64,000 nt of DNA from contig NZ_FQUP01000005.1 of the NCBI RefSeq assembly GCF_900129325.1, positions 1 to 64,000 of the forward strand, given 5' to 3'. The position numbers and the translations under genes were made by a program. Below the pieces are notes generated by a model. It searched no databases and was not told the DNA's origin. It worked only from the letters and a program-made list of their open reading frames with translations. Below, one piece after another: positions 20,075 to 29,659 of this stretch. The stretch is from Kaistia soli DSM 19436 (GTDB lineage Bacteria > Pseudomonadota > Alphaproteobacteria > Rhizobiales > Kaistiaceae). The first letter of the stretch is position 1. Each line of letters starts with the position of its first letter.

Positions 20075-21553
20075 TCACCGCTCCGGCGCGAGGCGGCGGC
20101 GCCACCAGGTTGCGGCGGCGGCGATCAGCGCGAGCACGAAGAGCAGGCCGAAGCTGGTCTCGACGGCGCCCAGCATCGGGTGGCCGTAGAAGAATATGTC
20201 CTTGTCGCTGGCCCCGGCGATGACCTCTGTCCGCCAGCGCAGCATCGAGGCGGATGAGGCGACGCCGAGGCTGACGCCAAGCATGCGGGCAAGGTTGATC
20301 AGGGCGCCGGCCTCGCCGGAGAAGGCGGGCGGCGCCGAGCCCATGGTGGCGCTGTTGTTCGGGGCCATGAAGAAGCCGAGACCGGCGCCGAAGACGGCAA
20401 GCGCCACCATGCCGACGGCGCGCGAGGGCGTCGCTTCCAGCGCGACCATCGAGAGCGTCAAGAGCGCTGCCGCAGCCAATGTCATGCCGAACAGCGCCAG
20501 CGTTGCCGTGCCATGGCGCTTGACCAGCGCGCCGGCAAAAGGGGCTGCGATGCCGAGCGCGATCGGGATAGCCGAGAGGCGGAGGCCTGCGCGCGTCGGG
20601 GTCTCATGCAACCCGCGGATCGCGGCATAGGACATCAAATAGAACATGCCATAGAGCAGCGCATACGAGAGCAGCACGGCGAGAACGCCGAGCGAGAACG
20701 GCTTCGACGTGAAGATATCGAGATTGACGAGAGGCGAGGCGGTGCGCTTTTCCCTCAGGATGAACAGCGCCAGTAGCGCGACGCCGCCGATGCCGAAGGC
20801 GAGCGAGGGCAACGAGGTGAGGCCCCAATCGGCGATGTGATTGAGGACGAGCACCAGCGAAACGAGCGCGGGACCGAGTAACAGTGCGCCCTGCCAGTCA
20901 AACGGGCGCAGGTCGCGCTCCATGTCATCAGGCAGGATCAGCCAGCCCGCCACGGCACCGAGGAGGCCGATCGGCACCGTGACCCAGAAGATCGCCTGCC
21001 AGCCGAAGAAGCCGAGCAGCAGGCCGCCGGCGATCGGCCCGAGGCTGACGCCGACCGCCTGGGCGGCGGAAAAATAGCCCATGGCGCGCGCCCGAAGCTC
21101 CTTGCCGGCCGCGCGATTGAGAATCACGATCGAATTGGCGCCGAGGCTCGCGCCGCCAATTCCCTGCAGGATGCGGAAGGCGATCAATTCCGGCAGGCTG
21201 GTGGCCATGGCACAGAGCGCAGAGGCGGCCACGAAGACGAGGATGCCGGCGAGATAGAGCTTCTTGCGCCCGAACATTTCGCAGAGGCGACCGAAGACGG
21301 GAAGCGCGGCGGAAAAAGCGAGTACATAGGCAAGCGCGACCCAGCTTGCGAGCGTTTCCCGGGTCTGGAAGGTCACTGCGAGATCGGGCAGCGCGAGTTG
21401 AACCACGCTGGCGTCGAACTGGCCCATCGCCGCGCCGATGCAGGTGATCGCGACAATCGGCCAGGGATTGGCGCCCTGCGAAGGTGCTGCGCCAGTTGTC
21501 GGCTGCCCCGTCTTCGGGTCTCCACGCGACGCTTCGGGCGCTGCCCCGTCCAT
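20075..21553 (-). CDS. MFS transporter, DHA2 (EmrB-like) drug:H+ antiporter
   Basis: The start at 21553 (MDGAAPEASRGD) is preceded by ggggga on the minus strand and gives 492 residues. About 14 membrane segments are expected. Motifs include GQFDASVVQLALPDLAVTF in helix 1, ALPVFGRLCEMFGRKKLYLAGI (motif A) and GGASLGANSIVILNRAA. That architecture suits export of lipophilic compounds. The gene is convergent with the GST and divergent from the formaldehyde dehydrogenase gene (164-base gap). No periplasmic adaptor gene is adjacent, so it may act alone. Confidence 0.87.
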   Translation of the reverse strand: MDGAAPEASRGDPKTGQPTTGAAPSQGANPWPIVAITCIGAAMGQFDASVVQLALPDLAVTFQTRETLASWVALAYVLAFSAALPVFGRLCEMFGRKKLYLAGILVFVAASALCAMATSLPELIAFRILQGIGGASLGANSIVILNRAAGKELRARAMGYFSAAQAVGVSLGPIAGGLLLGFFGWQAIFWVTVPIGLLGAVAGWLILPDDMERDLRPFDWQGALLLGPALVSLVLVLNHIADWGLTSLPSLAFGIGGVALLALFILREKRTASPLVNLDIFTSKPFSLGVLAVLLSYALLYGMFYLMSYAAIRGLHETPTRAGLRLSAIPIALGIAAPFAGALVKRHGTATLALFGMTLAAAALLTLSMVALEATPSRAVGMVALAVFGAGLGFFMAPNNSATMGSAPPAFSGEAGALINLARMLGVSLGVASSASMLRWRTEVIAGASDKDIFFYGHPMLGAVETSFGLLFVLALIAAAATWWRRRLAPER

Positions 21554-21717
21554 CCTATCGTCCCCCGACGTCCTGATTGCATACAATGGCTAGCATGGAG
21601 CGGGCAGTCGGTGGAACGACTCTCGTGCGGTCTTCCCTGCGGTTCGGCGCCCCGTGTAAGCTGGACAAGAACTGAACCTCGCCGGGACGAGGATTCGACA
21701 AGAGAGAGGGATCGCTC

Positions 21718-22830
21718 ATGAAGACCCGCGCCGCCGTCGCTTGGGAAGCCAACAAGCCGCTGACCATCGAAACCATCGATATTGACGGGCCGCGCCCTGG
21801 CGAAGTGCTGGTCGAGATCATGGCGACCGGCGTCTGCCACACCGACGCCTATACGCTGTCGGGGCTCGATTCCGAGGGCAAATTCCCCGCGATTCTCGGC
21901 CATGAGGGCGCGGGCATCGTCCGCGAGATCGGCGCTGGCGTCACTTCGGTGAAGGTCGGCGACCACGTGATCCCGCTCTACACGCCCGAATGTCGCAACT
22001 GCAAAACCTGCCTGTCGCGCCGCTCCAATCTCTGCACGTCGATCCGCTCGACACAGGGACAGGGCCTGATGCCCGATTCGACGACCCGCTTCTCCTGCTC
22101 CGGCGAGCAAGTGTTCCACTATATGGGCACCTCGACCTTCTCGAACTTCACGGTGCTGCCGGAGATCGCCGTCGCCAAGGTTCGCGAGGACGCGCCGTTC
22201 GACAAGATCTGCTACATCGGCTGCGGCGTCACGACGGGCATCGGCGCGGTGGTCTACACCGCGAAGGTCTGGGCGGGTGCCAATGTCGTGGTGTTCGGCC
22301 TCGGCGGCATCGGGCTCAATGTGATCCAGGGCGCACGCATGGTTGGCGCCGACAAGATAATCGGCGTCGATCTCAATCCCGGCAAGGTCGAGATGGCCAG
22401 GAAGTTCGGCATGACGCATTTCGTCAATCCGGACGAGGTCGGTCGTGACAAGGTCGTGCAGGCGATCGTCGATCTGACCGGTGGCGGTGCCGACTTCTCC
22501 TTCGAATGCATCGGCAATGTCCATACGATGCGGCAAGCGCTCGAATGCTGCCATCGCGGCTGGGGCGAATCCATCATCATCGGCGTGGCGCCGTCTGGCA
22601 CGGAGATATCGACCCGGCCGTTCCAGCTCGTCACGGGTCGTGTCTGGCGCGGCTCGGCCTTTGGCGGCGCGCGCGGCCGCACAGACGTTCCGAAGATCGT
22701 CGACTGGTACATGGAGGGCAAGATCAATATCGACGATCTCATCACCCACACCATGCCGCTCGACGAGATCAATACCGCCTTCGACATGATGCATGAGGGC
22801 AAGTCGATCCGCTCGGTCGTCCTCTACTAG
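21718..22830 (+). CDS. frmA: S-(hydroxymethyl)glutathione dehydrogenase / class III alcohol dehydrogenase
   Basis: The enzyme oxidises the glutathione adduct of formaldehyde with NAD+ and also reduces S-nitrosoglutathione. It is 370 residues. Catalytic zinc ligands C40, H62 and E63 (GVCHTD, GHEGAG), and structural zinc ligands C92, C95, C98 and C106 are all present; the nucleotide fold shows VFGLGGIGLNVIQGA. Class III identity is clear from the DSTTRFSCSGEQVFHYMGTSTF segment. A gagagaggg Shine-Dalgarno precedes it. The expected partner S-formylglutathione hydrolase is not next to it; an ATPase gene follows after five bases. Confidence 0.95.
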   Translation: MKTRAAVAWEANKPLTIETIDIDGPRPGEVLVEIMATGVCHTDAYTLSGLDSEGKFPAILGHEGAGIVREIGAGVTSVKVGDHVIPLYTPECRNCKTCLSRRSNLCTSIRSTQGQGLMPDSTTRFSCSGEQVFHYMGTSTFSNFTVLPEIAVAKVREDAPFDKICYIGCGVTTGIGAVVYTAKVWAGANVVVFGLGGIGLNVIQGARMVGADKIIGVDLNPGKVEMARKFGMTHFVNPDEVGRDKVVQAIVDLTGGGADFSFECIGNVHTMRQALECCHRGWGESIIIGVAPSGTEISTRPFQLVTGRVWRGSAFGGARGRTDVPKIVDWYMEGKINIDDLITHTMPLDEINTAFDMMHEGKSIRSVVLY

Positions 22831-22835
22831 CGGCG

Positions 22836-23954
22836 ATGGCCCTGCCGCTGACTGCGGTGCGAATCGAGCGTTATCGCTCCATCCGCAGCATCATGCTCCC
22901 GGTCGCGCCGCTCACGGTGCTGGTCGGTCGCAACGGCGTCGGCAAGACCAACCTCTATCGCGCGCTTGAGCTGCTCACGGCGGCGGCGCGCGGTTCGATC
23001 ACCCATGAAATCGCGGCCGAGGGCGGGCTCGGCTCCGTTCTCTTCGCCGGGCCGCGTGAAACGGGCCCGGTGCGGCTGCGGCTCGGCTGCGAGGTCGGCA
23101 GCTATGCCTATTCGATCGAGATCGGACTGCCGTCGCCGATGGAGGCGGCGCTGACCGAGACCGAGCCGATGGTGAAGGCGGAAAAGCTCGATCTCATCGG
23201 CGGCGGACGAAAGCCGGTTACGCTGATGAAGCGAGAAGGGCCGGGCGCGTGGTTGCGCGACGGCGAGGGCAAGCGTCAGACCTACGAGACCGCGCTACTG
23301 CCGTCCGAAACCGCACTTGCCTCCTTCCGTGATGTCGAGCGCTATACCGAGGTTGATATCGTCCGCCGGGCGCTCGGCGACTGGCGTTTCTTCCACAATT
23401 TCAGAACCGACCGCGAGTCCGCTATCCGTAAGCCGGCGCTCGCCGTAACCACGCCGACGCTCGCCTCGAATGGTCACGATCTCGCCGCGGCGCTTGCGAC
23501 CGTTCGGCAGGTGCGCGGCGAGGGTCCGGCGATCCATGCCGCGATCGACGACGCCTTTCCGGGTTCGCGCCTCATCACGCGGATCGTTGATGGCCGCGTC
23601 GCTCTCGAACTCGAAATGCGCGACCTGCCGCGGCCGCTGGCGGCGAGCGAACTTTCCGACGGCACGCTGGCCTTTCTCTGCTTGGTAGGGGCGCTCGCCT
23701 CCTATCGCCTGCCGGGGTTCATTGCGCTGAACGAGCCGGAGACGAGCCTGCATCCGGAACTCATTCCAGCCTTGGCGCGGCTCATCGCCAAGGCGGCGGA
23801 GCGCACGCAGGTCTGGGTCGTCACGCATTCCGAACCGCTTGCGGCAGCACTCGCCCGGGAAGGCGACGCCGAGCCGCGTGCCGTCATCAAGCGGGAAGGC
23901 GCGACCTGGATCGAGGGTTTGCGGCTGACGGGCAGCTTCGCCGACGCAGACTGA
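22836..23954 (+). CDS. AAA family ATPase, RecF/OLD-like (AAA_21 type)
   Basis: The product has 372 residues. A Walker A GRNGVGKT sits at 31-38 after the start typical of SMC/RecF-type ATPases (LTAVRIERYRSIRSIMLPVAPLTVLV). The C-terminal half has an LSDGTLAFLCL signature and a Walker B with ALNEPETSLHPELIPALARLIAKA, then WVVTHSEPLAAAL. This is the compact predicted-ATPase family without a TOPRIM nuclease domain. The five-base gap to frmA suggests one transcript, but no functional link is known. The cellular role cannot be told from sequence. Confidence 0.85.
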   Translation: MALPLTAVRIERYRSIRSIMLPVAPLTVLVGRNGVGKTNLYRALELLTAAARGSITHEIAAEGGLGSVLFAGPRETGPVRLRLGCEVGSYAYSIEIGLPSPMEAALTETEPMVKAEKLDLIGGGRKPVTLMKREGPGAWLRDGEGKRQTYETALLPSETALASFRDVERYTEVDIVRRALGDWRFFHNFRTDRESAIRKPALAVTTPTLASNGHDLAAALATVRQVRGEGPAIHAAIDDAFPGSRLITRIVDGRVALELEMRDLPRPLAASELSDGTLAFLCLVGALASYRLPGFIALNEPETSLHPELIPALARLIAKAAERTQVWVVTHSEPLAAALAREGDAEPRAVIKREGATWIEGLRLTGSFADAD

Positions 23955-24017
23955 CCGCCCATTCTATCGGCATGCGCCGGGCCTGATTGTTCGGCGCCAA
24001 AGGGCGATTGGGTGTAT

Positions 24018-25079
24018 ATGTCATCAATGTCCGACACATCAGAAGCCTTCGCGGGTAACCGCGGCGCCATCGCCAAGCGATGGCCAAAGCTCCTTGCCGC
24101 CTATCGCGAACCCCGCGAATGGCGCAGCACTTTCGAGATCATCGTCACTGCGCTGCCATTCATCGCCTTTTGGGTAACGATGTGGCTGCTGGTCGAATAC
24201 GGCTACTGGTGGGGCGCTCTATTGCTCGCCGTCCCCGCCGCAGGTTTCCTCGTGCGGCTCTTCATGATCCAGCATGACTGCAGCCATGACGCCTTCTACC
24301 GCCGGCGCGACGTCAACGACTGGGTTGGCCGCGTCATCGGCGTACTCACCTTTACGCCCTATGACTATTGGCGGCGGACGCACCAGATCCACCACGCGAC
24401 CTCAGGCAATCTGCAGCTGCGCGGCATCGGCGATGTCACCACGATGACGCTCGAGGAATATCGCGCCTCGAGCCGGCTGCAGCGTCTTGGCTACCGCATC
24501 TATCGCCATCCGATCGTGATGTTCGGCATTGGCCCGGCCTATCTGTTCCTGCTGCAGTTCCGCCTTCCAATCGGTTTGATGCGCGAGGGCTGGCGCCCGT
24601 GGCTCAGCGCGATGCTGACCAATCTCGCCATCGCGCTCGCTGCTCTCGTCCTCATCATGACGATTGGCATCGGGCCGTTCCTGCTGGTGCAGCTTCCGAT
24701 CGTCATGATCGGCGCGTCGATGGGCGTCTGGCTGTTCTACGTGCAGCATCAGTTCGAGACCACGACCTGGTCGCGGCCGCCGGACTGGAGCCACGCCGAA
24801 GCGGCGCTGCATGGCAGTTCCTATTACGACCTGCCCCCGGTGCTGCGTTGGATGACCGCCAATATCGGCGTGCACCATGTGCATCACCTCTGCAGCCGGA
24901 TTCCCTACTACCGTCTGCCGGAAGTGCTGAAACGCCACCCGGAACTGCGCTCGATCGGCCGGATCACGCTCGTCGACAGCCTGCGCTCGGTGAAGCTCGT
25001 TCTGTGGGACGAGGCGAACGGCAAACTGATCCCGTTCAAGGGCTGGCGCGACGTCCAGCCGGCGGTCGCCGCCGCCTGA
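24018..25079 (+). CDS. Membrane fatty acid desaturase
   Basis: Acyl desaturases introduce double bonds using a di-iron centre held by histidines. All three boxes are visible: HDCSH at 86-90, HQIHH at 122-126 and HHVHH at 286-290, numbered from the ATG at 24018; ATG 24027 and GTG 24012 are alternatives because no strong ribosome-binding site decides. Four membrane helices are expected (for example TALPFIAFWVTMWLLVEYG). Product length ~353 residues. The precise regiospecificity is not visible. The gene is convergent with the HIT gene, 24 bases apart. Confidence 0.9.
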   Translation: MSSMSDTSEAFAGNRGAIAKRWPKLLAAYREPREWRSTFEIIVTALPFIAFWVTMWLLVEYGYWWGALLLAVPAAGFLVRLFMIQHDCSHDAFYRRRDVNDWVGRVIGVLTFTPYDYWRRTHQIHHATSGNLQLRGIGDVTTMTLEEYRASSRLQRLGYRIYRHPIVMFGIGPAYLFLLQFRLPIGLMREGWRPWLSAMLTNLAIALAALVLIMTIGIGPFLLVQLPIVMIGASMGVWLFYVQHQFETTTWSRPPDWSHAEAALHGSSYYDLPPVLRWMTANIGVHHVHHLCSRIPYYRLPEVLKRHPELRSIGRITLVDSLRSVKLVLWDEANGKLIPFKGWRDVQPAVAAA

Positions 25080-25103
25080 AGCATCCTGCCGCGGCGCTGC
25101 TGG

Positions 25104-25529
25104 TTAGCCGGCCAGCACGGCGCGGATCTTGTCGGCCTGAGCGGCGAGGATTTCGGCGCTCTCCATTCCGCCTGCATGCGGCTTCAGGGCGATCCCGTCA
25201 TAGCGCGGGATGACGTGCACATGGAGGTGGAACACGGTCTGTCCCGCGGGCGCCTCGTTTAACTGTGCGACGAAGATGCCATCGGCCGCGAAGGCCTCCT
25301 TGGCGGCGTGGGCCAGCTTCTGCACGACGGGAAACAAAGTGGCCAGCGTCTGCGGCGCAGCGTCGAGCAGGTTGCGCGAGGGCGCCTTCGGAACGACGAG
25401 GAAATGACCCGGCGACTGCGGCATCACGTCCATGAAGGCCAGCGTGTCGGTATCCTCATAGACCTTCGTCGACGGAATCTCGCCGCGCAGGATTTTCGCG
25501 AAGATATTGCTGTCGTCATAGGCGGACAT
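25104..25529 (-). CDS. HIT family hydrolase (HinT-like)
   Basis: HIT proteins hydrolyse nucleoside phosphoramidates and related nucleotides. The 141-residue product has the histidine triad HLHVHVIPR at 101-109 (H101, H103, H105) and the N-terminal FAKILRGEIPSTKVYEDTDTLAFMD that is standard for HinT. It is the last gene of a six-gene minus-strand run, 26 bases after the 2-hydroxyacid dehydrogenase stop codon. Confidence 0.94.
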   Translation of the reverse strand: MSAYDDSNIFAKILRGEIPSTKVYEDTDTLAFMDVMPQSPGHFLVVPKAPSRNLLDAAPQTLATLFPVVQKLAHAAKEAFAADGIFVAQLNEAPAGQTVFHLHVHVIPRYDGIALKPHAGGMESAEILAAQADKIRAVLAG

Positions 25530-25555
25530 GCTGCTGCTCCCATCGGATATGGAGC

Positions 25556-26536
25556 CTAGCCTGTAGCCGTCGCTGCCGCCGCCTTCAAGACGACGGGCGT
25601 CGGGATCGGCCTGCCGGCAAGGAAGGCGTCTACATTGGCGAGCACCATGCTTTTCAGCGTTGCATGCGCGTCAAAGGTGCCGCCGGCGATATGCGGGGCC
25701 AGGACGATGTTGTCGAGCGCGGTCAACGCGGCGGGTACGTTCGGCTCGTGTTCGAAGACATCGAGGCCGGCGGCGCCAAGCTCTCGATCCCTGAGCAACT
25801 CGGCGAGCGCCATCTCATCCAGCAGCGAACCGCGCGCGATATTGATGACGATGCCGTCCGGCCCGAGCGCGCGCATCACATCGCGCGAGACGATGTGACG
25901 ATTGCCGGCGTCGGCGCGGGCCGCGACGACCAGCACATCGGCCCATTCGGCAAGGCTTTGCAGCGTCTCATGGTAGGGATAGCGGTCGTCGCCGCGGCGG
26001 CTGCGGTTGTGATAGGCGACCGTCATCTCGAAGGCTTCAGCGCGTCGGGCGATGCGCTCGCCGATCTCGCCGAGGCCGAATATGCCGAGCTTGCGACCGG
26101 AGAGGCCGTGGACCAGTGGCATGCGCGCCGCGCTGGTGCCCTGTCCGTTCCACCGTCCGTCGCGCACGAAGCGATCGGCGACCAGGATGTTGCGGCAGGC
26201 GGCGAGAAGCAGTCCCATCGCGAGATCCGCGACCGCTGAGGCGTTGCCCGACGGACTGTTGGTCACCACGATGCCGCGCTTTGCCGCCGCCGCATGATCC
26301 GTGCCCTCAAAGCCGCTGCCATAGTTGCAGATAAGGCCGAGATTGGGCAGGGCGTCGATGAGGCCGGCGCCACATTTGATGGTGCCCATGGTGATGACCA
26401 CGCGAATCTCGCTCCGAACGTCGGCAGGGAGCGCGATCGACGCGTCCTGGTCATGCGGGCCGATCAGTTCCAGCCGCTCAGCCAGCGCATCGCAAAAAGC
26501 CGGCGGAAAGCGGCTGAGCAGCAGTGCGGCAGGCAT
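25556..26536 (-). CDS. D-2-hydroxyacid dehydrogenase (glyoxylate/hydroxypyruvate reductase-like)
   Basis: These NAD(P)-dependent enzymes reduce 2-keto acids. The 326-residue product shows the Rossmann motif GIFGLGEIGERIARRAEAF and the catalytic set: Arg in NIARGSLLD, Glu in VFEHEPNVP and His in LAPHIAGGT. The N-terminal half has VTNSPSGNASAVADLAMGLLLAACR, typical of the glyoxylate/hydroxypyruvate reductase branch. The substrate is inferred only. It lies between the sulfatase-fold gene and HIT, on the same strand. Confidence 0.88.
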   Translation of the reverse strand: MPAALLLSRFPPAFCDALAERLELIGPHDQDASIALPADVRSEIRVVITMGTIKCGAGLIDALPNLGLICNYGSGFEGTDHAAAAKRGIVVTNSPSGNASAVADLAMGLLLAACRNILVADRFVRDGRWNGQGTSAARMPLVHGLSGRKLGIFGLGEIGERIARRAEAFEMTVAYHNRSRRGDDRYPYHETLQSLAEWADVLVVAARADAGNRHIVSRDVMRALGPDGIVINIARGSLLDEMALAELLRDRELGAAGLDVFEHEPNVPAALTALDNIVLAPHIAGGTFDAHATLKSMVLANVDAFLAGRPIPTPVVLKAAAATATG

Positions 26537-26567
26537 CGGTCACTCCATCGGGAAGGTTTGATTGAAA

Positions 26568-28253
26568 CTAGGCGCGGTCGGGCACCGCCGCGAGCGGCTT
26601 TGATGTCGCGGAAAGATCGATCATGCCGGCATCCACAAGCGTGCGGTGGAAGCGGCGTTTGCGCTCGGAGGGGGTCGCGACATAGCGGTCGCCGAGTTCG
26701 GCAAAGAGATCGAGGCGCGTCGCCGAGACCGCGTCGAGGGGCAGTCCCGCGGCTTTCAACGCTGCCGTTCCGAGCTGTGCGATGTCGAGGGTTTCGGGCA
26801 GGCCGGCGAAATCCGGCTCAAAATTCAGCGCCTCGATCGTGAAGAACGTCTCGAACTGACGCGGATCGTCGGGGCGGATGCCTTGGGCCTTTTCGATCGC
26901 GCGCGACATCGTGGGCTGGTGATCGCCATAGCGCGCGATCAGCATGGGACGGCCGGGATAGCGGGAGAGGAGGCTGGCGCGGAAGGCCGCGTAGCTCTCC
27001 GCCGTTTCTTTGAGACGCGCGTAATACTCCGCATAGGTCGCATCATCCAGCACTGTCCGCGCAAAGCTCCGCTCGTCTTCATATTGGCCCGGCGGCTGCA
27101 GGCGGACCTCATGTGGGCCGTGGTTGAAGTTGGTCAGAATCATCGCGAAGCGCGGCGCTGGATCACGATCCAGGGCACTGGAGAGCGCGCCTTCCGTCGC
27201 GCCGAAGAACGCGGCGTCGGAATTGGTCGCCTCGAACGCGACAAGATCGAAGGGCGGCGGGAATTCGTCCGAGAACACGCGTTCCTCGACGCCCAGCCCC
27301 GCATAGAACGGGTCGTAGTTCATGAAAGCCCGCCGACAGCTCGTGATCAGCTGGCTGCGATAGCCAAGGCTCATCAGTTCGGACGGCAAGGAATGGGCGA
27401 AGCGGCCGACGCCCTTCTTGAACAGGAAATAGGAGTCGGGCCCGAAGCTCGCCGAGGAGAGCCCGGTCAGCAGGCTGAATTCGGTCTGCCAAGAACCACC
27501 GCCATAGATATCAACGTGCAGCCTTCCGGAATGCGCTCCAGGCGGCGACAGGAAGGCGGCGATTTCAGCATCGACGGCAAGCCCATAACTCCGCGGGTCG
27601 AAGACCGATTCATGCTGGATTACGAAGATATCGGGCTTGATGCCGTGGCGCGCGGGCAGGGGCGGCAGCAGCGGCAGCGGTGTGTCGGCGACATCGAGCA
27701 TGCGCAGGCCCCCCGTCGGCCACCAGCTCGCAATATCGATCAGCGACGCCATGAAGAAAGAGAAGAGACCGGTCCGGACGGTGACGTCGCGTCGCCAGCG
27801 CTCCGACCCACCGGTCGCGTAGAACGCCGACGCATAGAGCGCGATGGACAAAGCAAGGATCGCCAGCCGCTCCGAAAGGGGTAGCGGTGTGCCTGGAACA
27901 AGCAGGATCACTGCCACGGCGGCGAGGGCGAGAAGCAGGCCACCGAGGATGGTGAGGGTCGCCGTCAGGCGATATTGGCGCAGCATGAACGGGATGGTGC
28001 CGGCAAAAGTCAGGCCGAGATCGGCAACCGCCAGCTTCATGCCGCTATGGTGATGCTTGACGCCGGACGCGCCGGCGATGGTCGCGGCGAGGATGGCGGC
28101 CAGAAGCGTCGCGCGGGGCAGGTCACCGGAGAACACCATGATCAGCGCGGTCAACGCGGCGAAGGCCGCAAGCGCAAGAAGGATGCGCGCCGGTTGGCGT
28201 TCAGCGATGGCGAGGACCGCTGCGACTGCGAGCCAGAGGAGAAGTGCGTTCAT
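26568..28253 (-). CDS. LTA-synthase/phosphoglycerol-transferase-like membrane sulfatase-fold protein
   Basis: The 561-residue product has about four to five membrane helices in the first ~180 residues, then a periplasmic alkaline phosphatase/sulfatase-fold domain. Candidate active-site features are E215 (VIQHESVFDP), T257 as nucleophile (GGGSWQTEFSLLTG) and the metal-binding GDHQPT near residue 455. This architecture matches LtaS and OpgB-type enzymes, which transfer glycerophosphate from phosphatidylglycerol. In Gram-negative bacteria the acceptor is usually a periplasmic glucan; that is an inference here. The neighbour encoding a glycerophosphodiesterase supports a link to glycerophosphate groups. 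It is 36 bases after the FemAB-like gene. Confidence 0.8.
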   Translation of the reverse strand: MNALLLWLAVAAVLAIAERQPARILLALAAFAALTALIMVFSGDLPRATLLAAILAATIAGASGVKHHHSGMKLAVADLGLTFAGTIPFMLRQYRLTATLTILGGLLLALAAVAVILLVPGTPLPLSERLAILALSIALYASAFYATGGSERWRRDVTVRTGLFSFFMASLIDIASWWPTGGLRMLDVADTPLPLLPPLPARHGIKPDIFVIQHESVFDPRSYGLAVDAEIAAFLSPPGAHSGRLHVDIYGGGSWQTEFSLLTGLSSASFGPDSYFLFKKGVGRFAHSLPSELMSLGYRSQLITSCRRAFMNYDPFYAGLGVEERVFSDEFPPPFDLVAFEATNSDAAFFGATEGALSSALDRDPAPRFAMILTNFNHGPHEVRLQPPGQYEDERSFARTVLDDATYAEYYARLKETAESYAAFRASLLSRYPGRPMLIARYGDHQPTMSRAIEKAQGIRPDDPRQFETFFTIEALNFEPDFAGLPETLDIAQLGTAALKAAGLPLDAVSATRLDLFAELGDRYVATPSERKRRFHRTLVDAGMIDLSATSKPLAAVPDRA

Positions 28254-28289
28254 TCGTCGTCGGGGTCCGCCTGATGGCTGCGCCTGTCG

Positions 28290-29570
28290 CTATTTAGCCA
28301 GGGTCGTCGGTTGAGCCCTGAAGGGCGTATGTTCGTCGAGAATCTCGTGCTCGGCTTCGACGGCGGCGCGCTCCCGCTGCAAATAGTCCGCCACGGCCGT
28401 TCGAAACCCTCGGTCCGCAATCCAGTGTGCGGAGCGCGTGATGACCGGTCGGTAGCCCCGGGCCAGCTTGTGCTCGCCCTGTGCACCTGCCTCGACGCGC
28501 GGCAGGCCGTGCGCGATCGCCCATTCTACCGCCTGATGGTAGCAGATCTCGAAATGAAGGAAGGGTACCTCCTCCAGCGTGCCCCAGTAGCGGCCATAGA
28601 GCGCATCCGAGCCGATGAGGTTGAGAGCCCCGGCGATGCGCTTGCTGCCGCGCTTGGCGAAGATCAGCAGGACGCGATCGGACATCGCCGCGCCGAGGAG
28701 CGAGAAAAAGCGGCGATTGAGATAGGGGCGGCCCCATTTGCGCGCGCCGGTATCGGTGTAGAAGGCGAAGAACGCATCCCACGCCGCTTCGTCGATGGCC
28801 TTGCCGGTGAGGATCTCGACCTCCAAGCCGCCCGCGAGCGCATCGCGCCGTTCGCGCCTGATGGTCTTGCGCTTGCCGGAAGAGAGAGCGTCGAGAAAAT
28901 CCTGGAAGTCGCGGTAGCCCGGATTGTCGAACTGGAATTGCTGGTCGACGCGCGGCAGGAAGCCCGCGCCTTCGAGCACGGCTGCGTCGTCCTCTTCAAG
29001 AAAGGTCGCATGCACCGATGATGCGCCAATGCGCCGGCAGAGTTCGCCGAGGCCAGCGGCGAGCGTTGCCTTGGCCGAAGCGCCTGCATCGGACCGGACA
29101 AGCAGGCGGCGTCCCGTTGCGGGGGTGAAGGGAACGGAAACCTGGAGCTTTGGATAGTAGCGGCCGCCGGCCCGCTCGAAGGCATCGGCCCAACCGTGAT
29201 CGAAGACATATTCGCCCATCGAATGGGTCTTCTGGTAGCACGGCACGATCGCTTCCGGCCGGCCGGCGGCATCATCGAGCACGAGGTGGCGCCCCTGCCA
29301 GCCCGAGCGGCCGACGGCACACCCCGCTTCTTCGAGGCATCGAAGAAAATCGTGTGAAATGAAGGGGTTATAGGGGATTTGTTCGGACGTAGAAGCGTCG
29401 GGCTCAGAAGTTGAATCCGCTTTTCCGTGTAAGTCCTTGAAAAACGAATCGATATCGGAGCCAAACGGCGCATCCGGATCCCAGCCCGGATTGGCGCAGG
29501 CGTCCCAGGCCTCGCGCTCGATTTCGCCGAGCGAGGACAGGACAGTCAGGCGCGCGTCAGAGGCGCTCAT
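28290..29570 (-). CDS. GNAT/FemAB-like acyltransferase (peptidogalycan-type, DUF482)
   Basis: The 426-residue product resembles the COG3146/PF04339 family, which has a FemAB-like double GNAT fold. Recognisable segments are NPFISHDFLRCLEEAG, GRHLVLDD, SSVHATFLEEDDAAVLEGAGFLPRVDQQFQF, RKTIRRERRDAL and the C-terminal EICYHQAVEWAIAHGLPRVEAGAQGEHKLARGY. These proteins are thought to attach acyl or aminoacyl groups, but the substrate is not established. It sits between the glycerophosphodiesterase and the LTA-synthase-like gene, 89 bases after the former. Confidence 0.83.
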   Translation of the reverse strand: MSASDARLTVLSSLGEIEREAWDACANPGWDPDAPFGSDIDSFFKDLHGKADSTSEPDASTSEQIPYNPFISHDFLRCLEEAGCAVGRSGWQGRHLVLDDAAGRPEAIVPCYQKTHSMGEYVFDHGWADAFERAGGRYYPKLQVSVPFTPATGRRLLVRSDAGASAKATLAAGLGELCRRIGASSVHATFLEEDDAAVLEGAGFLPRVDQQFQFDNPGYRDFQDFLDALSSGKRKTIRRERRDALAGGLEVEILTGKAIDEAAWDAFFAFYTDTGARKWGRPYLNRRFFSLLGAAMSDRVLLIFAKRGSKRIAGALNLIGSDALYGRYWGTLEEVPFLHFEICYHQAVEWAIAHGLPRVEAGAQGEHKLARGYRPVITRSAHWIADRGFRTAVADYLQRERAAVEAEHEILDEHTPFRAQPTTLAK

Positions 29571-29659
29571 CGGCAGGCGACCTTCAGATGTCGAGGGAAA
29601 ATCATCCGATCATCTAGGGCTCGCAACTTCAAGCGCAAGTCGCCGCTTCCGGACCGCTT

